NCBI GenBank assembly: GCA_900770055.1
Contig: CAAGJD010000235.1
Location: forward strand, 1-28,131
Length of the DNA: 28,131 nt
DNA from: Acholeplasmatales bacterium
Lineage (GTDB): Bacteria > Bacillota_I > Bacilli_A > Acholeplasmatales > Anaeroplasmataceae
Reading direction: 5' to 3'
The position numbers and the translations under genes are program-made. A model generated the notes under the pieces. It saw only the letters and a list, made by a program, of their open reading frames with translations, was not told where the DNA came from and did not search any database. Below are positions 14,328 through 21,627 of the stretch, in pieces. Each line of letters opens with the position of its first letter. Positions within the stretch are counted from its first letter, which is position 1.

Positions 14328-14867
14328 ATGAATCGTTTACAAGAGAAATATTTAACTTCTGTTAGAACAGAGTTAACAGATAAATTCGGTTATAGTTCTT
14401 CTATGCAAATTCCAAAGATTGAAAAAATCGTTATCAACATGGGTTGTGGAGATGCTGTAGCAAATGCTAAGGTTTTAGATGATGCTGTAGAAGAATTAAC
14501 AATAATTGCTGGTCAAAAGCCAATCATTACAAAGGCTAAGAAGTCAATCGCAAACTTCAAGCTACGTGAAGGTATGCCTATTGGATGTAAGGTAACATTA
14601 AGAGGTGAAAGAATGTATGAATTCTTAGATAAGCTAGTTTCAATAGCTTTACCTCGTGTACGTGACTTCCATGGTGTTAATCCTAACGCATTTGATGGAC
14701 GTGGTAACTACACATTAGGTGTTAAGGAGCAATTAATTTTCCCAGAAATTAACTTCGATAAGGTTAAGAAGGTTCGTGGTATGGATATCGTTATCGTTAC
14801 TACAGCAAATACAGATGAAGAAGGTCGTACTTTATTAGCTTTAATGGGTATGCCTTTTAGAAAGTAA
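14328..14867 (+). CDS. rplE: 50S ribosomal protein L5
   Basis: 179 residues, the standard length. uL5 binds 5S rRNA and contacts P-site tRNA and S13 across the subunit interface. Visible: Met-Gln-Ile-Pro-Lys-Ile-Glu-Lys-Ile-Val-Ile-Asn-Met-Gly at about residues 25-38, Gly-Gln-Lys-Pro-Ile-Ile-Thr-Lys-Ala-Lys-Lys-Ser, Arg-Glu-Gly-Met-Pro-Ile-Gly-Cys-Lys-Val-Thr-Leu-Arg, and Asp-Gly-Arg-Gly-Asn-Tyr-Thr-Leu-Gly. GAGAGGAGG lies upstream. Complete, no oddities. Confidence 0.99.
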   Translation: MNRLQEKYLTSVRTELTDKFGYSSSMQIPKIEKIVINMGCGDAVANAKVLDDAVEELTIIAGQKPIITKAKKSIANFKLREGMPIGCKVTLRGERMYEFLDKLVSIALPRVRDFHGVNPNAFDGRGNYTLGVKEQLIFPEINFDKVKKVRGMDIVIVTTANTDEEGRTLLALMGMPFRK

Positions 14868-14882
14868 GAAAGGACATAAACT

Positions 14883-15068
14883 ATGGCAAAAACATCAATG
14901 ATTGTAAAAAATCATAGAAAAGCAAAATATAGTTCACGTGAATATACACGTTGCGAGCGTTGTGGTCGTCCACATGCTGTAATCGCAAAGTTCAAACTAT
15001 GCCGTATTTGTTTCCGTGAATTAGCATATAAAGGTCAAATTCCAGGCGTTAAGAAAGCAAGCTGGTAA
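14883..15068 (+). CDS. rpsN: 30S ribosomal protein S14, zinc-binding (type Z)
   Basis: 61 residues, the short zinc form of uS14, with Cys24-x2-Cys27 and Cys40-x2-Cys43. It helps build the 30S head with S3 and S10. The short C+ form fits Bacillota; the longer zinc-free paralogue, if present, would be elsewhere and zinc-regulated. Ala-Tyr-Lys-Gly-Gln-Ile-Pro-Gly-Val-Lys-Lys-Ala-Ser-Trp closes the chain as expected. GAAAGGA precedes ATG 14883. Confidence 0.98.
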   Translation: MAKTSMIVKNHRKAKYSSREYTRCERCGRPHAVIAKFKLCRICFRELAYKGQIPGVKKASW

Positions 15069-15110
15069 TTTAAAATATTTTTTCCAAGATAGAAAAGGAG
15101 GAATCAGATT

Positions 15111-15503
15111 ATGATGACAGATCCAATTGCGGATATGTTAACTCGTATTAAAAACGCAAACGCAATGCGTCGTGAAACAGTTACAGTTCCAAGCTCAAAT
15201 GTTAAAACAGCTATTTTAAATGTTTTAAAGGCTGAAGGCTATATTGTAGATTTTACTGTTTCTGAAGAAGTTAAGAGTGTAACAACAATCACATTAAAGT
15301 ATACTGAGGATAACCAAAGAGTAATCAAAGGTTTAAAGAGAATTTCTAAACCAAGTCTTCATGTTTATTCAAGTGCTGAAGATTTACCAAAGGTATTAAA
15401 TGGTTTAGGTGTAGCAATTATCTCTACTTCTCAAGGAATCATGACAGATAAGCAAGCTCGTAAGCTTAATATTGGTGGAGAAGTTCTTGCTTACGTTTGG
15501 TAA
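15111..15503 (+). CDS. rpsH: 30S ribosomal protein S8
   Basis: 130 residues (129 if the next ATG, 15114, is used). uS8 is a primary binder of the 16S central domain and, in E. coli, the translational repressor of the spc operon. Visible: Met-Thr-Asp-Pro-Ile-Ala-Asp-Met-Leu-Thr-Arg-Ile-Lys-Asn-Ala at the N terminus, Arg-Ile-Ser-Lys-Pro-Ser-Leu mid-chain, and Gly-Leu-Gly-Val-Ala-Ile-Ile-Ser-Thr-Ser-Gln-Gly-Ile-Met-Thr-Asp. AGGAGG (15096-15101) is spaced better for ATG 15111. No S8-binding helix was recognised nearby. Confidence 0.98.
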   Translation: MMTDPIADMLTRIKNANAMRRETVTVPSSNVKTAILNVLKAEGYIVDFTVSEEVKSVTTITLKYTEDNQRVIKGLKRISKPSLHVYSSAEDLPKVLNGLGVAIISTSQGIMTDKQARKLNIGGEVLAYVW

Positions 15504-15565
15504 TATCCAAAAATTTAAAAATTAAAAATCAAAAAAATTATTATTAAAATACAGGAGGTGTTTTT

Positions 15566-16108
15566 ATGTCTCGTATTGGTAATAAGGCAATTAGCATCCC
15601 TGCAGGCGTTACTGTAACAGTTGCAGAAGGTAATGTAGTTACTGTAAAGGGCCCTAAGGGAGAATTAACTGCTCAATTCAATAGCGAACTAGAAATTATT
15701 GTAGAAGCTACTAAGGCTGAAGTTAAGCGTCCAAATGATACTAAGGTAATGAAGACATTCCACGGTACAACTCGTGCTTTATTAAATAACATGGTTGTAG
15801 GTGTATCAGAAGGATTTAAGAAACAATTAGAAATCAATGGTGTAGGTTACCGTGCTCAATTACAAGGCAACACATTAGTTGTTAGTGCTGGTTATTCTCA
15901 TCAAGTTGAAAAAGCAATTCCAGAGGGTTTAAAGGTTGAATTACCTAAGAACACAATTATCATTATCTCTGGTATTGACAAACAAGCAGTAGGACAATTT
16001 GCGGCAGAAATCAGAGAAATTCGTAAGCCAGAACCATACAAAGGTAAAGGTATTAAGTATTCTACTGAGGTTATCCGTCGTAAGGAAGGAAAAACTGCTA
16101 AGAAGTAG
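15566..16108 (+). CDS. rplF: 50S ribosomal protein L6
   Basis: 180 residues with the duplicated uL6 fold. It sits near the L7/L12 stalk and the GTPase centre. Visible: Ser-Arg-Ile-Gly-Asn-Lys-Ala-Ile at the N terminus, Val-Lys-Gly-Pro-Lys-Gly-Glu-Leu, Gly-Val-Gly-Tyr-Arg-Ala at the start of the second domain, and Pro-Glu-Pro-Tyr-Lys-Gly-Lys-Gly-Ile-Lys-Tyr near the C terminus, the most conserved rRNA-binding segment. The 62-nt AT-rich gap before it is the second largest inside the cluster but shows no promoter. Tandem TAG TAG stops. Confidence 0.98.
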   Translation: MSRIGNKAISIPAGVTVTVAEGNVVTVKGPKGELTAQFNSELEIIVEATKAEVKRPNDTKVMKTFHGTTRALLNNMVVGVSEGFKKQLEINGVGYRAQLQGNTLVVSAGYSHQVEKAIPEGLKVELPKNTIIIISGIDKQAVGQFAAEIREIRKPEPYKGKGIKYSTEVIRRKEGKTAKK

Positions 16109-16126
16109 TAGGAAAGGAGTGCTAAT

Positions 16127-16489
16127 ATGATAAGTAAAATATCTAAGAACGTAACTCGTCAAAAGAGACATTTACGTATTCGTCAAACATTAAAGGGTAC
16201 AGCATCTAAGCCTAGATTAAATGTATTCCGTTCAAATAAGCAAATTTATGCTCAAATCATTGATGATGCAACAGGTAAGACTTTATGTAGTGCTTCTTCA
16301 CTAGATAAAGAAATCAATTTACAAAATGGTTCTAATGTAGCAGCAGCAACTGAAGTTGGTACTTTAGTAGCTAAGCGTGCATTAGCATTAAATATCGAAG
16401 CTGTAGTTTTTGACCGTGGTGGTTATTTATATCATGGACGTGTTAAGGCTTTAGCTGACGCAGCAAGAGCTGCTGGATTAAAATTCTAA
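16127..16489 (+). CDS. rplR: 50S ribosomal protein L18
   Basis: 120 residues. uL18 binds 5S rRNA with L5 in the central protuberance. The basic N terminus (Arg-Gln-Lys-Arg-His-Leu-Arg-Ile-Arg) is followed by Gly-Thr-Ala-Ser-Lys-Pro-Arg-Leu-Asn-Val-Phe-Arg-Ser, Tyr-Ala-Gln-Ile-Ile-Asp-Asp, and the C-terminal Phe-Asp-Arg-Gly-Gly-Tyr-Leu-Tyr-His-Gly-Arg-Val-Lys-Ala-Leu-Ala-Asp segment. GGAAAGGAG precedes it. Confidence 0.98.
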   Translation: MISKISKNVTRQKRHLRIRQTLKGTASKPRLNVFRSNKQIYAQIIDDATGKTLCSASSLDKEINLQNGSNVAAATEVGTLVAKRALALNIEAVVFDRGGYLYHGRVKALADAARAAGLKF

Positions 16490-16502
16490 GGAGGAAAACT
16501 TT

Positions 16503-17018
16503 ATGCGTACAGATCGTGATCAACGTAAAGAAGTAGAGCAACCAGAATTTGAAGAGCGTGTTGTTACAATCAACCGTGTAACTAAGGTTGTTAAGGGTGG
16601 TAGACGTTTCCGTTTCGCTGCTTTAGTAGTAATCGGCGATAAGAATGGACACGTTGGCTTCGGTACAGGTAAAGCAAACGAAGTACCTGATGCAATTAAA
16701 AAAGCCATCGAAAGTGCAAAGAAAAATATGATTACTGTAGCTACAGTAAAAACTACTATTCCTCATGAAGTAACAGGTGTATACGGTGCTGGTCGTGTTG
16801 TATTAAGACCTGCAAGTGAAGGTACAGGAGTAATCGCTGGTGGTCCAGTTCGTGCTGTTGTAGAATTAGCTGGTATTTCTGACATTTTATCAAAATCATT
16901 GGGTTCTGCTACACCAATTAATGTAGTTAGAGCAACAATAGAAGGGTTAAAGAGCTTAGAAACTGTAGAGCAAGTTGCTGCTAGACGTGGTCTTACAGTT
17001 GAACAGCTTTTAGGTTAA
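16503..17018 (+). CDS. rpsE: 30S ribosomal protein S5
   Basis: 171 residues. uS5 acts in the mRNA entry channel with S3 and S4 and influences decoding accuracy. Visible: Glu-Arg-Val-Val-Thr-Ile-Asn-Arg-Val-Thr-Lys-Val-Val-Lys-Gly-Gly-Arg-Arg in the dsRNA-binding-like N-terminal domain; Gly-Phe-Gly-Thr-Gly-Lys-Ala; Pro-His-Glu-Val at the domain junction; and Gly-Thr-Gly-Val-Ile-Ala-Gly-Gly-Pro-Val-Arg-Ala-Val in the C-terminal domain. The loop around residues 18-28 is of wild-type form. AAGGAGG lies upstream. Confidence 0.99.
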   Translation: MRTDRDQRKEVEQPEFEERVVTINRVTKVVKGGRRFRFAALVVIGDKNGHVGFGTGKANEVPDAIKKAIESAKKNMITVATVKTTIPHEVTGVYGAGRVVLRPASEGTGVIAGGPVRAVVELAGISDILSKSLGSATPINVVRATIEGLKSLETVEQVAARRGLTVEQLLG

Positions 17019-17022
17019 TATT

Positions 17023-17196
17023 ATGTATAAGATTACTTTAGTTAAGAGTTTAATTGGTAGAAAGCCAAATCAAGTTGCTACAGCGAAGGCATTAGGTCTA
17101 ACTAAGATTGGCCAAACTGTTACAAAAGAGGAAAATGAAGCAATTAAAGGTATGATTGTTACCATAGCACATATGGTAAAGGTTGTCCAAGAATAA
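17023..17196 (+). CDS. rpmD: 50S ribosomal protein L30
   Basis: 57 codons, read directly. uL30 is a small two-helix, three-strand protein on the 50S surface. Visible: Met-Tyr-Lys-Ile-Thr-Leu-Val-Lys-Ser-Leu-Ile-Gly-Arg-Lys at the start, Ala-Leu-Gly-Leu-Thr-Lys-Ile-Gly-Gln-Thr-Val in the middle, and a final Val-x-Val-Val-Gln-Glu strand. This is the bacterial short form. It starts 4 nt after rpsE and has only a weak AGG site inside the end of rpsE, so it probably relies on coupling. Stops are TAA TAA. Confidence 0.96.
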   Translation: MYKITLVKSLIGRKPNQVATAKALGLTKIGQTVTKEENEAIKGMIVTIAHMVKVVQE

Positions 17197-17214
17197 TAAA
17201 GGAGGTACCTACAA

Positions 17215-17655
17215 ATGTTAAATGAATTAAAACCAGTTGAAGGTGCAAGACATTCTAAGAAGCGTCTTGGTCGTGGTATTGGTAGTGGTTTAGGTAAGAC
17301 TGCAGGTAAGGGTACTAAAGGTCAAAACTCTCGTTCAGGTGGCGGTGTTCGTCTTGGTTTCGAAGGTGGACAATTACCTTTATTCCAACGTTTACCAAAG
17401 AGAGGTTTCCATAACCATACTAGAGTTGAATACTCAATCGTTAATGTTGAGCAATTAAATGTATTCGAAGAGGGTACAGTTGTAGATGTAAAAACTTTAA
17501 TCGTTGCTGGATTAGTTAAAGATCCTAAAAACGGTGGCGTTAAGATTTTAGGTAATGGCGAAATCACTAAGAAGCTTACAGTTAAGGCTAACAAGTTCTC
17601 TGAGTCTGCAAAGAATGCTATTGAAGCTGCTGGCGGACTTGTTGAGGTGATGTAA
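17215..17655 (+). CDS. rplO: 50S ribosomal protein L15
   Basis: 146 residues. uL15 is a late-assembly protein with a long Gly/Arg/Lys-rich N-terminal extension reaching into 23S rRNA. Visible: Lys-Arg-Leu-Gly-Arg-Gly-Ile-Gly-Ser-Gly-Leu-Gly-Lys-Thr, Gly-Gly-Gly-Val-Arg-Leu-Gly-Phe-Glu-Gly-Gly-Gln-Leu-Pro, and Arg-Leu-Pro-Lys-Arg-Gly-Phe. The globular C-terminal half is complete. AAAGGAGGT precedes it. The end of the gene carries the Shine-Dalgarno site of secY. Confidence 0.98.
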   Translation: MLNELKPVEGARHSKKRLGRGIGSGLGKTAGKGTKGQNSRSGGGVRLGFEGGQLPLFQRLPKRGFHNHTRVEYSIVNVEQLNVFEEGTVVDVKTLIVAGLVKDPKNGGVKILGNGEITKKLTVKANKFSESAKNAIEAAGGLVEVM

Positions 17656-17656
17656 T

Positions 17657-18967
17657 TTGTTTAATAAAGCTAAACAAATCTTAAGCAATCGTGAGATAGT
17701 TTTAAAGATTTTAATTACATTTGCTTTATTATTAGTATTTAAAGCAGGAACATATATTCCTATTCCACTTATTGATACAGTAGGTATCAAAAATGTATTA
17801 CAAAGTGCTAGTGACTTCATTTCTGTTTTAAATGCATTCTCAGGTGGAGGTCTTGCTAACTTCTCAATTTTAGCATTAGGTATTTCACCTTATATTACAG
17901 CATCAATTGTAATTCAAATGCTACAAATGATTATTCCAAAGCTTCAGGAATGGGCTGAGCAAGGAGAAAATGGCAAGCAAAAAATTAATAGAATTACTAG
18001 ATATACAACTATCGTTATTTCATTAATTCAAGCTCTACTAATCGTTTTTAGCTTAGGTGCTACGCCAGATAACGTTCTTAATAGTGCATTAATTAAATAT
18101 AAAGATTATTTTTGGTTAATGTATATTTATATGGCAATTGTAATTACTGCAGGTTCTGCATTTACAATGTGGTTAGCTGATTTAATTACACGTCATGGTA
18201 TCGGAAATGGTTCATCAATGATCATTTCTGCAGGTATTATTTCATCAATTCCTAGTATGTTTAGTGCATTAAATGAGAAGTATATGTCAAGCTTCTCTGC
18301 AGTTAACGTATTCTTATATATCTTAATTGTAGTATTATATATCGCTATGATATTAGGTGTTGTATATTTTGAAGGTGCAGTTCGTAAGATTCCAGTACAA
18401 TACGCAAATCGTCAAGCTGGACAAAAGGGTTCTGATATTCCAATTAAGCTAAATAGTGCGAGTGTAATTCCAGTAATCTTCGCATCAACAATTATGTCAT
18501 TACCATTGACTATCGTTGGTGTTATGGGATTTGGTAGTACTGATCCAGTTTATATTTGGTTTAGACAAATCTTCTCTACAACTGAACCTATTGGTATGGC
18601 AGTATATGTTTGTCTTATCATCTTCTTTAGTTTCTTCTATTCATTTATGCAGGTTGACCCTGAAAAAATTGCAGATAACCTTGAAAAGCAAGGTGCATTT
18701 ATTCCAGGATATCGTCCAGGCGAAGAGACTAAGGCACAATTATCAAAAACATTATTTAGAATCACTTTAATTGGTTCTATATATCTAACAATTTTAGCTT
18801 TAGTACCAATTATTGTTGCTAAGGTGTTCAATTTCTCATCTAGTGAAGCAAGTGCTATTACAATCGGTGGTACATCATTAATCATCGTTGTTGGTGTTGC
18901 AATTGAAACATTCAGACAAATTGAAACATCTTCAGAAACAAAGGAATATAAAGGATTCATAGAATAA
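17657..18967 (+). CDS. secY: Protein translocase channel subunit SecY
   Basis: 436 residues, ten predicted membrane helices; the protein-conducting channel of the Sec translocon, working with SecE, SecG and SecA. Visible: Tyr-Ile-Pro-Ile-Pro near the N terminus; Ala-Leu-Gly-Ile-Ser-Pro-Tyr-Ile-Thr-Ala-Ser-Ile-Val in helix 2; Tyr-Phe-Glu-Gly-Ala-Val-Arg-Lys-Ile-Pro and Ile-Pro-Ile-Lys-Leu-Asn in the cytosolic loop and helix 7; Asp-Pro-Glu-Lys-Ile-Ala-Asp-Asn-Leu-Glu-Lys-Gln-Gly with Pro-Gly-Tyr-Arg-Pro-Gly in the SecA-contacting loop. It starts with TTG, 1 nt after rplO; GAGGTGA (17644-17650) lies 6 nt upstream and the N terminus aligns with the family. Confidence 0.98.
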   Translation: MFNKAKQILSNREIVLKILITFALLLVFKAGTYIPIPLIDTVGIKNVLQSASDFISVLNAFSGGGLANFSILALGISPYITASIVIQMLQMIIPKLQEWAEQGENGKQKINRITRYTTIVISLIQALLIVFSLGATPDNVLNSALIKYKDYFWLMYIYMAIVITAGSAFTMWLADLITRHGIGNGSSMIISAGIISSIPSMFSALNEKYMSSFSAVNVFLYILIVVLYIAMILGVVYFEGAVRKIPVQYANRQAGQKGSDIPIKLNSASVIPVIFASTIMSLPLTIVGVMGFGSTDPVYIWFRQIFSTTEPIGMAVYVCLIIFFSFFYSFMQVDPEKIADNLEKQGAFIPGYRPGEETKAQLSKTLFRITLIGSIYLTILALVPIIVAKVFNFSSSEASAITIGGTSLIIVVGVAIETFRQIETSSETKEYKGFIE

Positions 18968-18984
18968 TTCGGAGGTTATACATA

Positions 18985-19629
18985 ATGAAACTATTAATTA
19001 TGGGTAGACCAGGAGCAGGAAAAGGAACACAAGCTGTAAATATTAAGGAATATTATAATATCCCTCATATTTCTACAGGCGACATGTTCCGTGCTGCTAT
19101 CAAAAATCAAACTAAGCTTGGTCTATTAGCAAAAAGCTATATGGATCAAGGAGCATTAGTACCAGATGAGGTTACTATTGGTATAGTGCAAGAAAGATTA
19201 CTTGAGGACGATTGTAAGAAAGGCTTCCTATTAGATGGATTCCCAAGAACAATTGCTCAAGCAGAAGCATTAGATGTTTTCTTAAAGGATAATGGTATCG
19301 TATTAGATGCTGTATTAGATGTTAATGTACCAGCAGAAATTCTAGTTAGACGTATGGTTGGTAGAAGAGTATGCAAAACTTGTGGTGCAACATTCCATGT
19401 TGAATTCAACCCACCTAAGGTTGAAGGAATTTGCGACAATTGTGGTGCAACATTAATTCAACGTGCTGATGATACAGAGGAAACAGCTGTAAATCGTTTA
19501 GCAGTTTACGATAATAACACAGCTCCATTATTAGATTTCTATAGTAAGAAAAACATTTTAAAAACTGTAAATGGTGACCAACCATTAGATAAGGTTTTTG
19601 AGGATATTAAAGTTGTACTAGGTGCTTAA
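18985..19629 (+). CDS. adk: Adenylate kinase, zinc-binding long form
   Basis: 214 residues. It catalyses ATP + AMP to 2 ADP in the cytosol. P-loop Gly-Arg-Pro-Gly-Ala-Gly-Lys-Gly-Thr (7-15); AMP-binding Ser-Thr-Gly-Asp-Met-Phe-Arg; Asp-Gly-Phe-Pro-Arg-Thr before the LID; and a LID zinc site Cys130-x2-Cys133 with Cys150-x2-Cys153, the Gram-positive type. Arg-x-Asp-Asp-x3-Thr-x2-Asn-Arg follows the LID. It lies 17 nt after secY, as in many Bacillota. The residue after the first P-loop Gly is Arg, a small departure from the more usual Pro, Ala or Leu. Confidence 0.98.
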   Translation: MKLLIMGRPGAGKGTQAVNIKEYYNIPHISTGDMFRAAIKNQTKLGLLAKSYMDQGALVPDEVTIGIVQERLLEDDCKKGFLLDGFPRTIAQAEALDVFLKDNGIVLDAVLDVNVPAEILVRRMVGRRVCKTCGATFHVEFNPPKVEGICDNCGATLIQRADDTEETAVNRLAVYDNNTAPLLDFYSKKNILKTVNGDQPLDKVFEDIKVVLGA

Positions 19630-19633
19630 TATT

Positions 19634-20383
19634 ATGATTAAAATCAAGAGTGAGCGAGAAATTGCGTTACTTAAAGAGGCTGGTCGTATTGTAGCATTAT
19701 GTCACGAAGAAATGAAAAAGCATGTTAAACCTGGTGTTTCAACATGGGAACTAAATGAAATTTGTGAAAAAATAATTTTAGAAAATAATGCAACACCATC
19801 CTTTAAAGGATATGGCGGCTTCCCAGCTGCGGTGTGTGCATCTGTAAATGAGGTTGTCGTTCATGGTATTCCTTCGAAAAAGCAAATTCTAAAAGAAGGC
19901 GATATTATCGCAATTGATATAGGAGCTTGCTATAAGGGATATCATGGTGATTCAGCCTGGAGCTATGCTGTAGGGAAGATAAATCCTAAAGATGAATTAC
20001 TTATGAAGGTTACTCACGATGCTTTATTTAAAGGTCTTGAGGCTGTAAAGGAAGGAGCTCATTTAGGTGATGTAGAATCTGCAATTGGAAATTATGTAAA
20101 TCAATTTGGATTCGGTATAGTTGAACAATTTACAGGTCATGGTGTAGGACGTGAGCTACATGAGGATCCACCTATCTTTAATTTTGGTACTCCAGGTACA
20201 GGACCAATCTTAAAGGAAGGCATGGTACTAGCAATTGAGCCTATGATTAATGCTGGCACAAAAAACGTTAGAATATTACCTGACCGCTGGACAACAGTAA
20301 CTAAGGATAAAAGTAAAAGTGCGCATTATGAGCACACAATTGTTGTCAGAAAAGATGGATATGAAATTTTAACAAAACTTTAA
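19634..20383 (+). CDS. map: Methionine aminopeptidase, type I
   Basis: 249 residues. It removes the initiator Met from nascent proteins after deformylation. Dimetal ligands are all present: Asp95 (Ile-Asp-Ile-Gly-Ala), Asp106 (Gly-Asp-Ser-Ala-Trp), His169 (Gly-His-Gly-Val-Gly), Glu202 (Ala-Ile-Glu-Pro-Met) and Glu233 (Tyr-Glu-His-Thr). No N-terminal zinc-finger extension is present, so it is the simple bacterial type. An in-frame GTG at 19622 would add four residues and overlap adk; ATG 19634 gives the standard Met-x-Ile-Lys-Ser-Glu-Arg-Glu-Ile start and has AGGTG upstream. Confidence 0.97.
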   Translation: MIKIKSEREIALLKEAGRIVALCHEEMKKHVKPGVSTWELNEICEKIILENNATPSFKGYGGFPAAVCASVNEVVVHGIPSKKQILKEGDIIAIDIGACYKGYHGDSAWSYAVGKINPKDELLMKVTHDALFKGLEAVKEGAHLGDVESAIGNYVNQFGFGIVEQFTGHGVGRELHEDPPIFNFGTPGTGPILKEGMVLAIEPMINAGTKNVRILPDRWTTVTKDKSKSAHYEHTIVVRKDGYEILTKL

Positions 20384-20402
20384 TATGGGAGGCTAAATTT
20401 CA

Positions 20403-20624
20403 ATGGCAAAAAAAGACGATGTAATTGAAATGGAAGGTAGAGTAGATGAAGTTCTACCAAACACACAGTTTATTGTAACATTAGATAACGGTCATCAAGT
20501 TAAAGCCCACGTTTCTGGTAAAATCCGCCTGAATAACATACGCATTTTACCAGGTGATAAGGTAACAATAGAGTTATCTACATATGATTTAACACGTGGA
20601 AGAATTACTTACAGACATAAATAA
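20403..20624 (+). CDS. infA: Translation initiation factor IF-1
   Basis: 73 residues, a single OB-fold (S1-like) domain that occupies the 30S A site during initiation and assists IF-2 and IF-3. Visible: Met-Ala-Lys-Lys-Asp-Asp-Val-Ile-Glu-Met-Glu-Gly-Arg-Val, Leu-Pro-Asn-x-Gln-Phe-x-Val, His-Val-Ser-Gly-Lys-Ile-Arg, Ile-Leu-Pro-Gly-Asp-Lys-Val, and the ending Tyr-Asp-Leu-Thr-Arg-Gly-Arg-Ile-Thr-Tyr-Arg. It follows map directly; the small KOW-protein gene found here in some Bacilli is absent. Confidence 0.99.
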   Translation: MAKKDDVIEMEGRVDEVLPNTQFIVTLDNGHQVKAHVSGKIRLNNIRILPGDKVTIELSTYDLTRGRITYRHK

Positions 20625-20642
20625 TATTGGAGGTATTTAATA

Positions 20643-20756
20643 ATGAAAGTAAGACCATCAGTAAAACCAATATGCGATAAATGCAAGGTTATTAAGCGCA
20701 AGGGCCGTGTAATGGTTATTTGCGAAAACCCAAAACATAAACAAAGACAAGGATAA
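20643..20756 (+). CDS. rpmJ: 50S ribosomal protein L36
   Basis: 37 codons, read directly. bL36 is a zinc-ribbon protein joining 23S rRNA domains near the L7/L12 base. The metal site is Cys11-x2-Cys14, Cys27 and His32, the zinc-binding C+ form. Met-Lys-Val-Arg-Pro-Ser-Val-Lys-Pro-Ile-Cys at the start and Asn-Pro-Lys-His-Lys-Gln-Arg-Gln-Gly at the end are typical. GGAGGT precedes the ATG; 18 nt after infA. Confidence 0.98.
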   Translation: MKVRPSVKPICDKCKVIKRKGRVMVICENPKHKQRQG

Positions 20757-20777
20757 AATTATAGGAGGTGCAAAAAT

Positions 20778-21143
20778 ATGGCACGTATTGCAGGAGTAGA
20801 TATTCCAAATGAAAAACGAGTTGTTATCTCTTTACAATATGTTTATGGTATCGGAGAAACAACAGCTAAAAATATTTTAAAGAATGCAGATGTATCTGAG
20901 GATATTCGCGTTAAGAATTTAACAGAAGAGCAATTAGGACGTATTCGTTCTGAAGTTGCTAAGTATAAAGTAGAAGGAGACCTTCGTAGAGAGGTTTCAT
21001 TAAATATTAAGCGTTTAATGGAAATTGGATGCTATAGAGGTATGCGTCATCGTAAAGGTTTACCAGTTCGTGGTCAAAACACTCGTAATAATGCACGTAC
21101 TCGTAAGGGTCCTAGACATACAATCGCAAATAAGAAGAAGTAA
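20778..21143 (+). CDS. rpsM: 30S ribosomal protein S13
   Basis: 121 residues. uS13 sits in the 30S head, touches P-site tRNA through its C-terminal tail and bridges to L5. Visible: Ala-Arg-Ile-Ala-Gly-Val-Asp-Ile-Pro, Tyr-Gly-Ile-Gly-Glu-Thr-Thr-Ala in the helix-two-turns-helix, Cys-Tyr-Arg-Gly-Met-Arg-His-Arg-Lys-Gly-Leu-Pro-Val-Arg-Gly-Gln, and the basic tail. AGGAGGTG lies upstream, and stops TAA TAG follow in tandem. Confidence 0.99.
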   Translation: MARIAGVDIPNEKRVVISLQYVYGIGETTAKNILKNADVSEDIRVKNLTEEQLGRIRSEVAKYKVEGDLRREVSLNIKRLMEIGCYRGMRHRKGLPVRGQNTRNNARTRKGPRHTIANKKK

Positions 21144-21159
21144 TAGGAGGAAATAAGAC

Positions 21160-21543
21160 ATGGCACGTAAAGTACAAAAGCGTCGTGTGAAAAGAAATTG
21201 TCCTACTGGTGTAGCACATATTCATTCGACATTCAATAATACAATCGTAACTATCACTGACCCTCAAGGAAATGTAATTTCTTGGAGTAGTGCTGGTGCA
21301 TTAGGCTTTAAAGGTAGTCGTAAGTCAACTCCTTTTGCCGCTCAAATGGCTGCTGAGGCTGCTGCAAAGGCTGCAGTAGATCAAGGTGTAGCTAAGGTTG
21401 AGGTATCTGTAAAGGGTCCTGGTCAAGGACGTGAAGCTGCTATTCGTTCATTAACAGTTGCAGGCTTAGAAATTACAGCAATTACAGATGTAACACCTGT
21501 TCCACACAATGGTTGTCGTCCACCAAAGCGTCCTCGTGGATAG
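21160..21543 (+). CDS. rpsK: 30S ribosomal protein S11
   Basis: 127 residues. uS11 forms the 30S platform near the E site and the anti-Shine-Dalgarno end of 16S rRNA. Visible: Ala-His-Ile-His-Ser-Thr-Phe-Asn-Asn-Thr-Ile-Val-Thr-Ile-Thr-Asp, Trp-Ser-Ser-Ala-Gly-Ala-Leu-Gly-Phe-Lys-Gly-Ser-Arg, Val-Lys-Gly-Pro-Gly-Gln-Gly-Arg-Glu-Ala, and His-Asn-Gly-Cys-Arg-Pro-Pro-Lys-Arg. Stop TAG. The next gene is rpoA, not rpsD, which is the Bacilli arrangement. Confidence 0.99.
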   Translation: MARKVQKRRVKRNCPTGVAHIHSTFNNTIVTITDPQGNVISWSSAGALGFKGSRKSTPFAAQMAAEAAAKAAVDQGVAKVEVSVKGPGQGREAAIRSLTVAGLEITAITDVTPVPHNGCRPPKRPRG

Positions 21544-21568
21544 TCTTTGGCTAATTAAATAGTAGTAT

Positions 21569-21604
21569 AATTCAATTAATTTGAATTTAACGAGTTTAAA
21601 ACTC
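21569..21604 (+). repeat. Two small inverted repeats in the rpsK-rpoA gap
   Basis: AATTCAA (21569-21575) / TTGAATT (21581-21587) with a 5-nt loop, then GAGTTT-A-AAACTC (21592-21604). They lie in the largest gap (84 nt) inside the supercluster. A TATAAT (21566-21571) overlaps the first arm but has no -35 at usable spacing. They may act in RNA processing or stability, or mean nothing. Confidence 0.5.
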
Positions 21605-21627
21605 AATAAAATATAGGAGGACCATTA

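Noticed and set aside
15504..15565. AT-rich gap between rpsH and rplF as a possible internal promoter
   Set aside because: No -35/-10 pair with acceptable spacing; only low-complexity A/T followed by AGGAGGTG.
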